DNA from: an uncultured Pelagibacteraceae bacterium
Lineage (GTDB): Bacteria > Pseudomonadota > Alphaproteobacteria > Pelagibacterales > Pelagibacteraceae
Direction of reading: 5' to 3'
DNA length: 32,048 nucleotides
Assembly (NCBI GenBank): GCA_902576115.1
Contig: CACGUE010000010.1
Location: 1-32,048 of the forward strand
The position numbers and the translations under genes were made by a program. Position 1 is the stretch's first letter, and each line of letters opens with the position of its first letter. A model generated the notes under the pieces. The model saw only the letters and a program-made list of their open reading frames with translations. It made no database searches and was not told the DNA's origin. Positions 16,052 to 25,332 of this stretch are shown here, in pieces.

Positions 16052-16781
16052 TTTTTTCAAGATATAAACCATGTGCAGGGGCAATAGGAGCACAATTTTT
16101 TCTAGATTTTGATTTAAATATCTTGGTAAATTTTTTTAAGTTCCATTTATTTTCACCAAGGTATTTGAGTGAACCAACCATGGATCTAACTTGACTCTTA
16201 AGAAATGATTTTGACACAAATTGAATTTTTATAACATTTTTAATTTTGGTTATTTTTACTTTTTTTATGGTTCTTACTGGACTTTTTGCAGCACAATTAG
16301 ATGCTCTAAAAGTTGAAAAATCATGAGTTCCAATTAATTTTTTTGCTCCCTTTTTCATCAATTCAACATCAATTTTTTTTTTAATATGCCACTCTCTGTT
16401 AAAATTGATAACTGAAGGAGAAGCATCATTTCTAATTAAGTACATATACCGTCTTTCTTTTGCAGAATATCTTGAATGAAAAAGTTTATTTTTTTTCTTT
16501 ATTTTTAAAATAGATATTTTTTTTTTATTTAAAAAGAAGTTTAGTGAATTCAATAATTTATCTTTTTGAATAATTTTGTTTGTAGTATCAAAGTGAGCTG
16601 ATTGCTCTTTAGCATGAACTCCTGTGTCTGTTCGTCCAGACCCGTAAATTTTTATTTTTTCTTTTAATAGTTTAGATAAGACAATCTCAATATTTTCCTG
16701 GATTGACTTACCTTTTTTTTGAATTTGCCAACCATTGTATAAAGTGCCTTCGTATTCTATTAGAATCTGATATCTATTCAC
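16041..16781 (-). CDS. truA: tRNA pseudouridine synthase A
   Basis: Makes pseudouridine at positions 38-40 of the tRNA anticodon arm. The catalytic Asp is in GSGRTDTGVHAKEQSAHFD (about residues 47-65). Other TruA blocks are YNGWQIQKKGKSIQENIE, HDFSTFRASNC and FLKSQVRSMVGSLKYLG. 246 residues. Its start overlaps fmt by 8 nt and its end overlaps the SET gene by 11 nt. The C-terminal APIAPAHGLYLEKI is typical. Confidence 0.97.
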   Translation of the reverse strand: MNRYQILIEYEGTLYNGWQIQKKGKSIQENIEIVLSKLLKEKIKIYGSGRTDTGVHAKEQSAHFDTTNKIIQKDKLLNSLNFFLNKKKISILKIKKKNKLFHSRYSAKERRYMYLIRNDASPSVINFNREWHIKKKIDVELMKKGAKKLIGTHDFSTFRASNCAAKSPVRTIKKVKITKIKNVIKIQFVSKSFLKSQVRSMVGSLKYLGENKWNLKKFTKIFKSKSRKNCAPIAPAHGLYLEKIIY

Positions 16782-17688
16782 TTGTAATTATTGTTCCTTT
16801 TCTAATCTTATTTCCTAATAAAAATTCCTTAATTAATTGAGAATTCTTGCCCTCTTTTTGTATCTCAATAATATTTATTGAATTTTCACCACATGCTATT
16901 GTCATTTGTTCGTCGATTACTTCACCGATTTTTGCTGACTGCTTGTTTATTTTGGCTTTTAATATTTTATATCTTTTGTTGTTAAGCTCAAACCATGCAC
17001 CAGGTTTTGGGTATAATCCATTTATTTGAGCAATTATTTTACGAGCACTATTATTCCAATCTATCTTTCCCTCTATTTTTTGAATTTTCTTTGCGTATGT
17101 AGCTTTTGCATGATCTTGCTCTTTAAATATTGCTTCTCCATCTAAAACTTTTTGCACATTTTCTAAAATTTTTTCTGCACTCAAATAAGATAATTTTTCT
17201 GATAAAATTTCTGCGTTATCTTGATCAAGAATATCTATTGAATATTTATTACATACTGGTCCGGAGTCTAATTTTTCGTCAATTTTCATAAATGATATAC
17301 CAGTTTTTTTTTCATTGCTTAAAATCGATCTTTGGATTGGTGCCGCCCCTCTCCATTTTGGTAATAATGAAGCATGAATATTCAAAAAACCTTTTTTACT
17401 CAAATCAAGAATTTTTTTTGAAATTAATTGTCCGTATGCAACAACAATTACAAGATCTAAATTTAATTCTTTAAGATATTCAAATTCTTCATCAATTTTT
17501 TTTGGAGTTTTAACTTCTAGATTAAGTTTCTCTGCACATATATGAATTGATGATTTCGTAAATTTTTGGCCTCTATTTGATTTATTTGGAGGCTGAGTAA
17601 ATACACAGTTGATTTTATATTTTTGATTAATTTTTTTTAGGATAGGCACGGCAAATTGCGGTGTACCCATGAATACAATATTTGACAT
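16774..17688 (-). CDS. fmt: Methionyl-tRNA formyltransferase
   Basis: Formylates initiator Met-tRNA using 10-formyl-THF. Visible motifs are VFMGTPQFAVPIL at the N-terminus, NIHASLLPKWRGAAPIQRSI (catalytic Asn/His region and formyl-THF site) and LYPKPGAWFELNNKRYKIL in the C-terminal tRNA-binding domain. 304 residues is normal. It sits directly after def with no gap, the usual deformylase-formyltransferase pair, and is coupled to truA. Confidence 0.97.
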   Translation of the reverse strand: MSNIVFMGTPQFAVPILKKINQKYKINCVFTQPPNKSNRGQKFTKSSIHICAEKLNLEVKTPKKIDEEFEYLKELNLDLVIVVAYGQLISKKILDLSKKGFLNIHASLLPKWRGAAPIQRSILSNEKKTGISFMKIDEKLDSGPVCNKYSIDILDQDNAEILSEKLSYLSAEKILENVQKVLDGEAIFKEQDHAKATYAKKIQKIEGKIDWNNSARKIIAQINGLYPKPGAWFELNNKRYKILKAKINKQSAKIGEVIDEQMTIACGENSINIIEIQKEGKNSQLIKEFLLGNKIRKGTIITSE

Positions 17689-18210
17689 TTAAACAACAAC
17701 TCTATTAGAAGTTTTTTGTTTAGACAATTTTTTTATTATTAAATCTTTTTTGATTTTAGATAAATAATCAATTATTAATTTTCCATCTAGGTGATTTATT
17801 TCATGTTGTAAACATGTTGAGAGTAATCCATCGCATTCCATTTCTTTCTTGTCACCATTTTCATCTATATAAGATACGTTACAAATTTCTGGTCTCTCTA
17901 TCTCAATAAAGGTATTAGGTATTGATAAACAACCTTCCTCATATGTAGACATTTTTTCACTTAAAGTTTTTATTTGTGGATTAATAAAGCATAAAGGTTT
18001 TTTTTCATTTTCATTTTTTGAGACATCTAAAACAACTACTCTTTTAAGTATTCCAACTTGAACAGCTGCCAAACCTATACCATTGTGATGGTACATAGTT
18101 TCAAATAAATCTTTTATGAGTTTTTTTTCATTAACATCAACTTTATTTAAAGGCTCAGATTTTTTTCTAAGAATATCATCGGGTACTGTGATTAGTTCTT
18201 TTACTGACAT
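17689..18210 (-). CDS. def: Peptide deformylase
   Basis: Removes the formyl group from new proteins. It has the three deformylase motifs: GIGLAAVQVG (residues about 45-54), EEGCLSIPN (Cys metal ligand) and QHEINHLDGKL (HExxH metal site with catalytic Glu). 173 residues is usual. It is the partner of the adjacent fmt and has a 14-nt gap from the exported 579-aa gene upstream. Confidence 0.97.
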   Translation of the reverse strand: MSVKELITVPDDILRKKSEPLNKVDVNEKKLIKDLFETMYHHNGIGLAAVQVGILKRVVVLDVSKNENEKKPLCFINPQIKTLSEKMSTYEEGCLSIPNTFIEIERPEICNVSYIDENGDKKEMECDGLLSTCLQHEINHLDGKLIIDYLSKIKKDLIIKKLSKQKTSNRVVV

Positions 18211-18224
18211 AGTTTATTTATTGT

Positions 18225-19964
18225 TTAGACTTTTAAAGGCAAGACTTCTATTAGAATTTCGTTCCTTAAATCTACATTTTTTAGCTCATTCATAGTTGAA
18301 ACTAATAAATTCAAAGTGTTTATATCTAGATCTTCAAGGTTACTTTCACCAACAATATCTACTATTTTAATTAATAATAAGCCCAACTCTCCATTCGATA
18401 GCATTTGTTTTATATCAGAGGAAAATTGATAGTTGTATTCATAAAGGTTTGCGTATTTTTTATCTATTTTTACGCCATCTGATTTAAGCGATTCAATAAG
18501 AATCATATCTTTTGTTGAAAAGACATATTTTTTGTTTCTTTTAATTTTTTTTAAAATATCGTTTGTTTCTTTTTCAGCTTTAGGCAAACTAGTTTTATTT
18601 AAAAAGTAATTTAATAATTTTGACTGATGTATTTTTTTATTATTAAATTTTATCTTTCTATCCTTTTTTAACTTGTTGTCGGTATGATTTTCATAAAAAG
18701 TAGTAAAATTTGAGGGAACATCATCTTTTTTTATTTTTTTTAATATTGCTTTGATTTCATTATCAAACGCATTATCTAATTTTTTTTTTTGGAAAGATTT
18801 ATATAGTTCAGACGTCATACTTAATCTTTGCTCAACATCAACAGATAAAAGTAATCTTTGATATAATAAAGCTCTGCCCTCATAATCTGGAAGTAGCTTA
18901 TAAGCATCTTTGGCATTTAATAGTTGTGTTATGTTAAATTGAAATTTTTTATATGTATCTAGTAGTTCTCTCTCATCAAATACATTTTCGTGAGTTGCTC
19001 TTTCTAATAATCTTAAATCTTCTGGATTTTCAATATCAAAGGAATTTGCATTTTTAAGAATATTTGACGACGACAAATAACTCCAGATATATCTAGGTGA
19101 GTCCATTTTTGGCTCGTAATTAAAATCATTATTTGTTTTATGAGATAAGTGAAAATATAAAATATTTTCGTCTGAAATTATTTCATCTTTGCTAGCGTAA
19201 CCCATTAATATATTAAATTTATTTTCAAAAAAAGTGTCTATCTCATCCAACTCTTTTGACAAATCGAAAAGTAGTTGAGCTTGTTCTTTTTTATCTTCTA
19301 GAATTAAACAATAAATTTTAAAATTATTTAGATACTTATCAGTAATGGCCCCACTAATATTAAATATTTCACATGCTTTTTTTACTTCAGAGTTTGAAAG
19401 AAAATATTCTGAATAGAATTTAATCAATTTATTTTTATTTGAAACTTCAGAGTTATTAATTAAAAATTCTTTAATTAATTCAAAATCTTTTTTGTTTATT
19501 AAATGATTATATTTAAACTCTAAAAATTCCTCTTCAGTAATATTATTTGTAGGAATATATGAATTTGTTAGTAAAGCTATATCTAATATTTTTTTTGAAA
19601 ATTCAGATAAATTTCTATTTAAATTTTTATTTAATATATTTTTAATTAACTCACCATCACTGTTCGACCACATGTCAATTTTTAAGCCATTCTGCGCAGG
19701 ATCATATAATCCAGCTAATTTTATAGTGGATGACTCGATTTCTTTATTTATCACTATCTCGGAACTAGATTGAACTGATAATGTTGTATTGGTATTTAGA
19801 TTATTACTTACGTTTAAGTTTGAGGTTGAATTTTCTTTATTAATAATGTCTTTTTTTTTAATTTTCCAGATATCGATTGGTTCATTTGCAAAAGAACAAT
19901 TATAAAAAAATAAAATTAAGGTTATTTTGAAAACTATTTTACTTAATTGTTTTAAAATTTTCAT
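18225..19964 (-). CDS. Exported protein of unknown function (579 aa)
   Basis: ATG at 19964. It has a clear N-terminal signal sequence: basic MKILKQLSKIVFK, then a hydrophobic core ITLILFFYNCSFA, probably cut after SFA-N. A Cys in the core raises a weak lipoprotein alternative. The mature part is acidic and Lys/Asn/Leu-rich and looks all-helical, like tandem helical repeats. A low-complexity Asn/Ser/Thr stretch lies near residues 45-70, and there are no later membrane spans. I do not recognise a family. A 46-aa single-TM protein overlaps its start by 26 nt and is probably coexpressed, so the two may form a periplasm/inner-membrane unit. It lies upstream of def-fmt-truA on the same strand. Confidence 0.8.
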   Translation of the reverse strand: MKILKQLSKIVFKITLILFFYNCSFANEPIDIWKIKKKDIINKENSTSNLNVSNNLNTNTTLSVQSSSEIVINKEIESSTIKLAGLYDPAQNGLKIDMWSNSDGELIKNILNKNLNRNLSEFSKKILDIALLTNSYIPTNNITEEEFLEFKYNHLINKKDFELIKEFLINNSEVSNKNKLIKFYSEYFLSNSEVKKACEIFNISGAITDKYLNNFKIYCLILEDKKEQAQLLFDLSKELDEIDTFFENKFNILMGYASKDEIISDENILYFHLSHKTNNDFNYEPKMDSPRYIWSYLSSSNILKNANSFDIENPEDLRLLERATHENVFDERELLDTYKKFQFNITQLLNAKDAYKLLPDYEGRALLYQRLLLSVDVEQRLSMTSELYKSFQKKKLDNAFDNEIKAILKKIKKDDVPSNFTTFYENHTDNKLKKDRKIKFNNKKIHQSKLLNYFLNKTSLPKAEKETNDILKKIKRNKKYVFSTKDMILIESLKSDGVKIDKKYANLYEYNYQFSSDIKQMLSNGELGLLLIKIVDIVGESNLEDLDINTLNLLVSTMNELKNVDLRNEILIEVLPLKV

Positions 19965-20079
19965 TGGGCAAAATCACTTCAATTTTTTTGTTGGGGGATG
20001 GAAAATCAATCTGACTCAAAACAACAACAGACAAAATTAATATAAAAAAAATAATTCCAGCTTTAATTGCAAATTTCAT
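19939..20079 (-). CDS. Small single-TM protein (46 aa), unknown function
   Basis: Translated by hand from ATG 20079 to TAA 19939. An N-terminal membrane segment or uncleaved signal (AIKAGIIFFILILSVVVLS) is followed by a short tail, QIDFPSPNKKIEVILPNENF. It overlaps the start of the 579-aa exported protein by 26 nt in a different frame. That overlap, together with its good membrane profile and position first in the minus-strand unit, supports it as a real gene. Its function is unknown. Confidence 0.6.
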   Translation of the reverse strand: MKFAIKAGIIFFILILSVVVLSQIDFPSPNKKIEVILPNENFKTIK

Positions 20080-20095
20080 ATTAAGTTATATTTCT

Positions 20096-20125
20096 TTGTA
20101 GTATAATGTTTTAAAAGCATATAAT
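20096..20125 (+). promoter_or_regulatory. Candidate aroK-aroB promoter
   Basis: -35-like TTGTAG (20096-20101), an 18-bp spacer and a perfect -10 TATAAT (20120-20125), which would give a leader of about 45 nt before aroK. Another TATAAT (20102-20107) lies just upstream. Assigned by eye. Confidence 0.4.
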
Positions 20126-20175
20126 TTTGTAAAATCAAAATAAGACATATTTGTGTTTTTTCAACTTAGAAATAT

Positions 20176-20700
20176 ATGGAATCAAATAAAAATCTAGTTT
20201 TAGTAGGCATGATGGGCTCCGGAAAGACGTTAATAGGAAAATTGATTTCTAAACAAACCAAACTTAAATTTATTGATATAGATAATAAAATTGAAGAAAA
20301 AGAAAAAATGAAAATTATAGAAATTTTCAAAAAAAAGGGAGAAAAATACTTTCGTGAATGTGAAGAAGAGATAACATTATCATGTTTAAAAGGTGAAAAA
20401 CAAATTTTATCACTAGGTGGAGGTGCATATATTAATACTAATATTAGGAAAGAATGTAAGAAAAGTTCTTTTAGTTTTTGGTTGAACTGGAAAAAAGATA
20501 TAATAATTAAAAGAATAAATGGTAGCAAAAAAAGACCTCTAGCCATGTCATTAAGTGAAACGGATCTAGAGAAACTAATAGATGAAAGAGCTAAAATATA
20601 TAGTTTGGCAGACTTCACAATTAATTGTGATCAGCTAAATAAAAATGAAATAGCAAATAAAATTATAAAAAAATATGAAATCAAAAATAATAAAGGTTAA
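20176..20700 (+). CDS. aroK: Shikimate kinase
   Basis: Phosphorylates shikimate in the aromatic amino acid pathway. It has a P-loop GMMGSGKTLIGK (residues 11-22), the FIDIDNKIEE shikimate-binding Asp, LSLGGGAY, and the lid region KKRPLAMS with the conserved Arg. 174 residues is usual. The 3' end overlaps aroB by 26 nt, so the two are coupled; aroK-aroB is a common pair. Confidence 0.97.
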   Translation: MESNKNLVLVGMMGSGKTLIGKLISKQTKLKFIDIDNKIEEKEKMKIIEIFKKKGEKYFRECEEEITLSCLKGEKQILSLGGGAYINTNIRKECKKSSFSFWLNWKKDIIIKRINGSKKRPLAMSLSETDLEKLIDERAKIYSLADFTINCDQLNKNEIANKIIKKYEIKNNKG

Positions 20701-21790
20701 AACTAAAAGTAAAAATTACGAAGTTCATATTGGTACCAATCTAATTTCAAAATTAAGAAATATTATAAAAAAAAATAAATTATCATTTTCAAAATGTTTA
20801 ATAGTAATTGATAGTAAGATACCAAAAAAATTTAGAACAATACTCTTAGGAAATTTAAAAAATCAAAAAATCTATACTTTAAATTATAGCGCAAATGAGA
20901 AAAATAAAAATAACTTAAGTATCGATAAAATACATAATATTTTATTTAAAAATAATTTTTATAGAGAAGACTGTATAATTTCATTTGGTGGAGGAATTAC
21001 AGGAGATGTGGTTGGATATGCGGCCAGCACATTTAAAAGAGGAATAAAATTTATTAACATACCCTCTACTTTATTAGCTCAAGTCGACTCTTCGATAGGT
21101 GGTAAAACAGGTATTAATAATAAATTTGGAAAAAATCTTGTAGGAAGTTTTTATCAGCCAGATTTAGTAATTTCTGATATTAATTTACTACGTACCCTCC
21201 CCAAAAGAGAAATTATATGTGGATATGCTGAAATATTAAAAAGTAGTTTAATTGATAGCAAAAAAAAATTTATTTTTTTAGATAAAAATTTTAATAAAAT
21301 TTTAAATCTTAAGGGAGATTATATAATTAATGCAATTTTAAATAGTTGTTTATTAAAAAAAAAAATTATTGAAAAGGATGAAAAAGAAAAAAATTTAAGA
21401 AAATCTTTAAATCTTGGCCATACTTTTGCTCACGCATATGAGGCTAGCCTTGGTTATTCAAAAAAATTAAATCATGGAGAAGCTGTTATATTTGGTTTAA
21501 TGAATGCTGTAAATTTTAGTAAAGAAAAAAAAATTATTTCAAATTCAAATTCAGAATTAATAAACAATCATATTAATAAGATAGAAATTAAAAATAAATA
21601 TAAAGACCTTTTTAATAAAAGGAAAATAACATCAATTCTTAATTTTATGAAAAGTGACAAAAAAAATAAATCAGACAGTATAAACTTAATTTTAATAAGG
21701 AATTTTGGAAAATTAAACCTTAATTATCAGGCCAAATCTGGTGAATTGAACAAATTTTTAGTAAAAGAATTAAATAAAGCTTATTTGTAG
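20675..21790 (+). CDS. aroB: 3-dehydroquinate synthase
   Basis: Cyclises DAHP to 3-dehydroquinate using NAD and a metal ion. It shows SFGGGITGDVVGYAASTFKRG, NIPSTLLAQVDSSIGGKTGIN, NLVGSFYQP, GYAEILKSS, and the metal-binding LNLGHTFAHAYE and LNHGEAV. 371 residues is usual. Its last 21 nt overlap the 3' end of bolA on the other strand, so transcription must converge here. Confidence 0.97.
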   Translation: MKSKIIKVKTKSKNYEVHIGTNLISKLRNIIKKNKLSFSKCLIVIDSKIPKKFRTILLGNLKNQKIYTLNYSANEKNKNNLSIDKIHNILFKNNFYREDCIISFGGGITGDVVGYAASTFKRGIKFINIPSTLLAQVDSSIGGKTGINNKFGKNLVGSFYQPDLVISDINLLRTLPKREIICGYAEILKSSLIDSKKKFIFLDKNFNKILNLKGDYIINAILNSCLLKKKIIEKDEKEKNLRKSLNLGHTFAHAYEASLGYSKKLNHGEAVIFGLMNAVNFSKEKKIISNSNSELINNHINKIEIKNKYKDLFNKRKITSILNFMKSDKKNKSDSINLILIRNFGKLNLNYQAKSGELNKFLVKELNKAYL

Positions 21791-22030
21791 AGAATGAATA
21801 ACAGTTTTCAATTCTTCACTTAAAATTTTGTAGATTACTTTATTAGACTGAATTCTATTTGTTTTTTTTAATATTTCAGAATTTATTTCTAATTTAATAT
21901 GATATTTACCTTTCTGATGTGAATTGTGTTTTAAATGCTTATAAGTGTTGTCAATTATCTTTACATTTTTTATAGAACTGTCATTCAAAAGTTTATTTTC
22001 AATTTTTTTTGAAAGTTGATTAATATCCAT
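21770..22030 (-). CDS. BolA family protein
   Basis: An 86-residue BolA-fold protein starting at ATG 22030. It has a helical N-terminus (LSKKIENKLLNDSSIKNVKIIDNTYKH), then the conserved HNSHQKGKYHIKLEI and the C-terminal NRIQSNKVIYKILSEELKTVIHSLQI. BolA proteins pair with monothiol glutaredoxins in iron-sulfur handling. The open frame continues 26 codons upstream, but that extension lies over the divergent J-protein start and is unlikely to be translated. The BolA/J-protein/cobS/cobT neighbourhood is an alphaproteobacterial constant. Confidence 0.9.
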   Translation of the reverse strand: MDINQLSKKIENKLLNDSSIKNVKIIDNTYKHLKHNSHQKGKYHIKLEINSEILKKTNRIQSNKVIYKILSEELKTVIHSLQISFI

Positions 22031-22045
22031 TAAACTTGATATTAT
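22016..22045 (+). promoter_or_regulatory. Candidate promoter for the J-protein-cobS-cobT unit
   Basis: TTGATT (22016-22021), an 18-bp spacer and TATTAT (22040-22045) place the start of transcription close to the ATG at 22051, so the mRNA would be leaderless. The -35 lies inside bolA, and the -10 overlaps the -10 of the opposite promoter. Confidence 0.45.
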
Positions 22046-22068
22046 ATTATATGAAAAATATTTGTGAA
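22041..22068 (-). promoter_or_regulatory. Candidate bolA promoter
   Basis: On the minus strand, TTCACA (22068-22063), a 16-bp spacer and a perfect TATAAT (22046-22041) put the start about 4 nt before the bolA ATG. The -35 lies inside the first codons of the J-protein gene. Confidence 0.5.
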
Positions 22069-22584
22069 TGGAATAATTGCAATAAGGAGGGACTTTACAA
22101 AGCTCCAAAAGAAAAGGATAACAGCAAAGAATATAGGCTTCTATGTCTAGAGCATGTAAGAGAGTTTAATAAAAGCTGGAATTATTTTTCAGGTATGAGC
22201 GACGAACAAGTAATCAACTTTTTAAAGTCTGACATAACATGGCATAAGCCAACACAGAGTTTTAGCTCTTCAGATAATTTTTTTAAAATATTGTGGAATA
22301 ATACCTTAAAAGATGAAAATGGAAAATTTAAAAATTTTAGCAACTTGAATCATATGAATAAGTTTAAGTTTAATAGTAATGATCTTAAAGCTTTTGAAAT
22401 TTTGGGTGTTGGAGTTGGTTTAAAATGGGCCAAAATTCAAGAAAAATTCAAAAGACTTGTGAAAAAATTTCACCCTGATATGAATGCTGGCAATAAAAAA
22501 TTTGAAGATAAGCTTAAAGTAATAACTTTAGCTTATACCCAATTAAAAAATACTTATAAGGACAAAATTGACAACAAATATTGA
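22051..22584 (+). CDS. J-domain (DnaJ-like) protein
   Basis: 177 residues from ATG 22051; an in-frame TTG 15 nt upstream is less likely. The C-terminal J domain carries the essential HPD in [18 protein letters not shown] (about residues 143-160). It is preceded by an N-terminal region with a Cys/His pattern ([11 protein letters not shown]...LLCLEHV) that could bind a metal. Such proteins recruit DnaK. It is fused in context with cobS, whose TTG start lies inside its last codons. That suggests a DnaK link to the CobS/CobT AAA+ machine, or to its substrate, rather than general folding. Confidence 0.88.
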   Translation: MKNICEWNNCNKEGLYKAPKEKDNSKEYRLLCLEHVREFNKSWNYFSGMSDEQVINFLKSDITWHKPTQSFSSSDNFFKILWNNTLKDENGKFKNFSNLNHMNKFKFNSNDLKAFEILGVGVGLKWAKIQEKFKRLVKKFHPDMNAGNKKFEDKLKVITLAYTQLKNTYKDKIDNKY

Positions 22585-23542
22585 ACAGACCCCAGATATT
22601 AAATTATCGATTAAACAAACATTCGGTATAGATTCTGATATGGAAGTGGACGCATTTTCAAAAAAAACTGATTATGTGCCAGATATAGATAAAACTTATA
22701 AATTTGATAAAGATACAACTTTAGCAATCCTCTCTGGATTTTCATTTAATAAAAGAGTTCTTGTACAAGGTTATCATGGAACAGGTAAATCCACACACAT
22801 AGAACAAATTGCAGCTAGATTAAACTGGCCATGTATTAGAATTAACTTAGATAGCCATGTTAGTAGAATAGATTTAATTGGTAAAGACTCAATTGTAATC
22901 AAAGAAGGAAAGCAAGTTACAGAATTCAAGGAGGGGATTCTTCCTTGGTCGATACAAAATCCAGTAGCTTTAGTATTTGATGAATATGATGCCGGTAGAC
23001 CAGATGTGATGTTTGTAATTCAAAGAGTTTTGGAAGCTGAAGGAAATTTTACTTTATTAGATAAGAATAAGGTCATTAAACAAAATAAATATTTCAGATT
23101 ATTTGCAACATCAAATACTGTTGGTTTAGGAGATACTACTGGACTCTATCATGGAACACAACAAATAAACCAGGGACAAATGGATAGATGGAATATTGTA
23201 ACAACATTAAATTATTTAGCTTTGGAAAAAGAAATGGAAATTATTTTAGGAAAAAACAAATCTCTAGATAATAATAAAGGTAAAGAAAGAGTTGCAAACA
23301 TGATAAAAGTTGCGACATTAACAAGAAAAGGTTTTATGGCTGGAGATATTTCAACTGTTATGAGTCCTAGGACAGTACTACATTGGGCTGAAAATTCTGA
23401 AATATTTAAAGACGTGGGCTATGCATTCAGAGTAACTTTTTTAAATAAATGTGATGATGTAGAAAAGAATACAATCGCAGAATACTATCAAAGATGTTTT
23501 GGTGAAGAATTGCCAGAGTCGATGATAAATATTCAGATTTAA
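22568..23542 (+). CDS. cobS: CobS-type AAA+ ATPase (MoxR-like)
   Basis: 324 residues with Walker [14 protein letters not shown] (about residues 74-86), Walker [11 protein letters not shown], sensor-1 [10 protein letters not shown] and a QMDRW arginine region. With CobN and CobT it forms the aerobic cobaltochelatase that inserts cobalt into hydrogenobyrinate diamide. The start is TTG at 22568, overlapping the J-protein gene by 17 nt, and the end overlaps cobT by one base. The gene is widespread in alphaproteobacteria, including some without the rest of cobalamin synthesis, so a cobalamin role here is not certain. Confidence 0.93.
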   Translation: MTTNIEQTPDIKLSIKQTFGIDSDMEVDAFSKKTDYVPDIDKTYKFDKDTTLAILSGFSFNKRVLVQGYHGTGKSTHIEQIAARLNWPCIRINLDSHVSRIDLIGKDSIVIKEGKQVTEFKEGILPWSIQNPVALVFDEYDAGRPDVMFVIQRVLEAEGNFTLLDKNKVIKQNKYFRLFATSNTVGLGDTTGLYHGTQQINQGQMDRWNIVTTLNYLALEKEMEIILGKNKSLDNNKGKERVANMIKVATLTRKGFMAGDISTVMSPRTVLHWAENSEIFKDVGYAFRVTFLNKCDDVEKNTIAEYYQRCFGEELPESMINIQI

Positions 23543-25332
23543 TGAACAAAGATGATCTTATAAAAGAGCAATTTAAACAAGCTTTAAACTCAACGATTAA
23601 AGCCATTTCAGGTGAAACACATCCCTTAAAAGACGAAAAAAATTTAAAAGAATTTAATATTTCTAAATTTGATAATTTAAAAGATAAAGAAAACTTTATT
23701 AAATTAAGAGCCGAGGCAGATTCGGAGGCATTAAAAAGAAAATTTTCTAATAATTCCACTTTGGAACAAAATATTCCAAAAACACCTACTTGCCATACAC
23801 TATATAAAATTTCTGAAAAAATAAGATATGAGCTTTTAGGTTCACAAATGATGAGGGGAATTTCTAAGAATTTAATGAGCAAATATAAAAATAAGATAAG
23901 TACAGCAAAATCTGAAAACATTAAAAAGAAAGAAGAGTCTAATGTTTCTGAAGCTTTTGAATATTACATGCTTAATAAACTTATGAATGTAAGTTTATCA
24001 GAAAGCGCTGAAAAAATTTTATCATATTGGAAAGATGATTTTGAAAAATCTTTAGATAAACACATAAACTTTTTAAAAGAAAATGCAGAGAATCAGGACA
24101 TATACAATTCTAAAATATCGGAAATTCTTCAGAACATGGAAATCTTTGAGTCTGAAGAAGAAAATAAAAAAGAAGAGCAGAAAGAAGATGAGCAAGATAG
24201 TAATAATTCAAAAGACGATCAAAAAACAGATAGTGGTGACTCACAAGAAAGAGAAGAGGAAGATAGTATAAATGAAGGCGTTGATAGTACTGACGAAATG
24301 AATGAATTTAGACTTGATGAACAACTAGGAAATGATGATGCTGAAAATAATGAAATAGAAAATATTGTTCAGAAAAAAAATTTAGGAATAAGTAATAAAG
24401 AATACAAAATATATACTTCAGAATTTGATGAGACAGCAAAAGCAGAAACATTGGAAAACTCAGAAGAAATTTCTAAATTAAGAAAAAATTTAGATCAACA
24501 ACTAACTAGTTTCCAAGACATAATTACAAAACTCGCAAATAAATTACAAAGACAGTTACTTGCAAAACAAAATAGATCTTGGGAATTTGATCTTGAAGAG
24601 GGTTTATTAGATAGTTCAAAATTACCAAGAATAATAATTGATCCATATAATTCTCTTTCCTTTAAAAAAGAGAAAGATTTGGAGTTTAAAGATACAGTTG
24701 TGACTTTACTCATAGATAATTCTGGATCAATGAGAGGAAGGCCAATTACTATTGCAGCCCTGTGTGCTGATATATTGTCTAGAACGTTAGAAAGATGTTC
24801 AGTTAAAGTAGAAATTCTTGGTTTCACAACAAAAAATTGGAAGGGTGGTAAGAGCAGAGAAAAGTGGAATAAACTTGGAAAATTAAAAAATCCAGGACGT
24901 TTGAATGACTTAAGACATATAATTTATAAATCTGCTGATACTCACTGGAGACAATCAAAAAAAAATTTAGGTTTAATGCTAAAAGAAGGTTTGCTTAAAG
25001 AAAATATTGATGGTGAAGCTATTACTTGGGCTTTCAACAGACTTAAGAAAAGAAAAGAAGAAAGAAAAATTCTTATGGTTATTTCTGATGGAGCTCCGGT
25101 TGATGACTCAACATTATCTGTTAACACGGGTGATTTTTTAGAAAAACATCTAAAGCAAACTGTAAAATCAATAGAAAACAAAAGCGATATCGAAATTCTT
25201 GCAATAGGTATTGGTCACGATGTTTCGAGGTATTACAAAAAAGCTATAAAAATTGCTGATGTGCAAGAGTTAGGTGATGTGATGATTGGTCAGCTAAGTG
25301 GTTTGTTTGAAAATAATAAAAAATTACACTAA
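23542..25332 (+). CDS. cobT: CobT-type VWA-domain protein
   Basis: 596 residues in three parts. The N-terminal region is helical. A very acidic linker spans about residues 205-270 (long Glu/Asp/Lys runs). The C-terminal von Willebrand A domain has the metal site [21 protein letters not shown] (DxSxS, about residues 390-410) followed by [14 protein letters not shown] and [12 protein letters not shown]. CobT is the metal-ion-site partner of the CobS ATPase. It begins at the cobS stop, and its last 9 nt overlap regB on the other strand. Confidence 0.93.
   Translation: MNKDDLIKEQFKQALNSTIKAISGETHPLKDEKNLKEFNISKFDNLKDKENFIKLRAEADSEALKRKFSNNSTLEQNIPKTPTCHTLYKISEKIRYELLGSQMMRGISKNLMSKYKNKISTAKSENIKKKEESNVSEAFEYYMLNKLMNVSLSESAEKILSYWKDDFEKSLDKHINFLKENAENQDIYNSKISEILQNMEIFESEEENKKEEQKEDEQDSNNSKDDQKTDSGDSQEREEEDSINEGVDSTDEMNEFRLDEQLGNDDAENNEIENIVQKKNLGISNKEYKIYTSEFDETAKAETLENSEEISKLRKNLDQQLTSFQDIITKLANKLQRQLLAKQNRSWEFDLEEGLLDSSKLPRIIIDPYNSLSFKKEKDLEFKDTVVTLLIDNSGSMRGRPITIAALCADILSRTLERCSVKVEILGFTTKNWKGGKSREKWNKLGKLKNPGRLNDLRHIIYKSADTHWRQSKKNLGLMLKEGLLKENIDGEAITWAFNRLKKRKEERKILMVISDGAPVDDSTLSVNTGDFLEKHLKQTVKSIENKSDIEILAIGIGHDVSRYYKKAIKIADVQELGDVMIGQLSGLFENNKKLH

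Noticed and set aside
22031..22108. 26-codon N-terminal extension of BolA
   Set aside because: It runs antisense over the J-protein start, has no BolA similarity and crosses the divergent promoter; ATG 22030 fits family length.
23427..23921. Minus-strand ORF of 164 codons over cobS/cobT
   Set aside because: Antisense to two recognised genes, Phe/Leu/Ser-rich shadow composition, no family seen.
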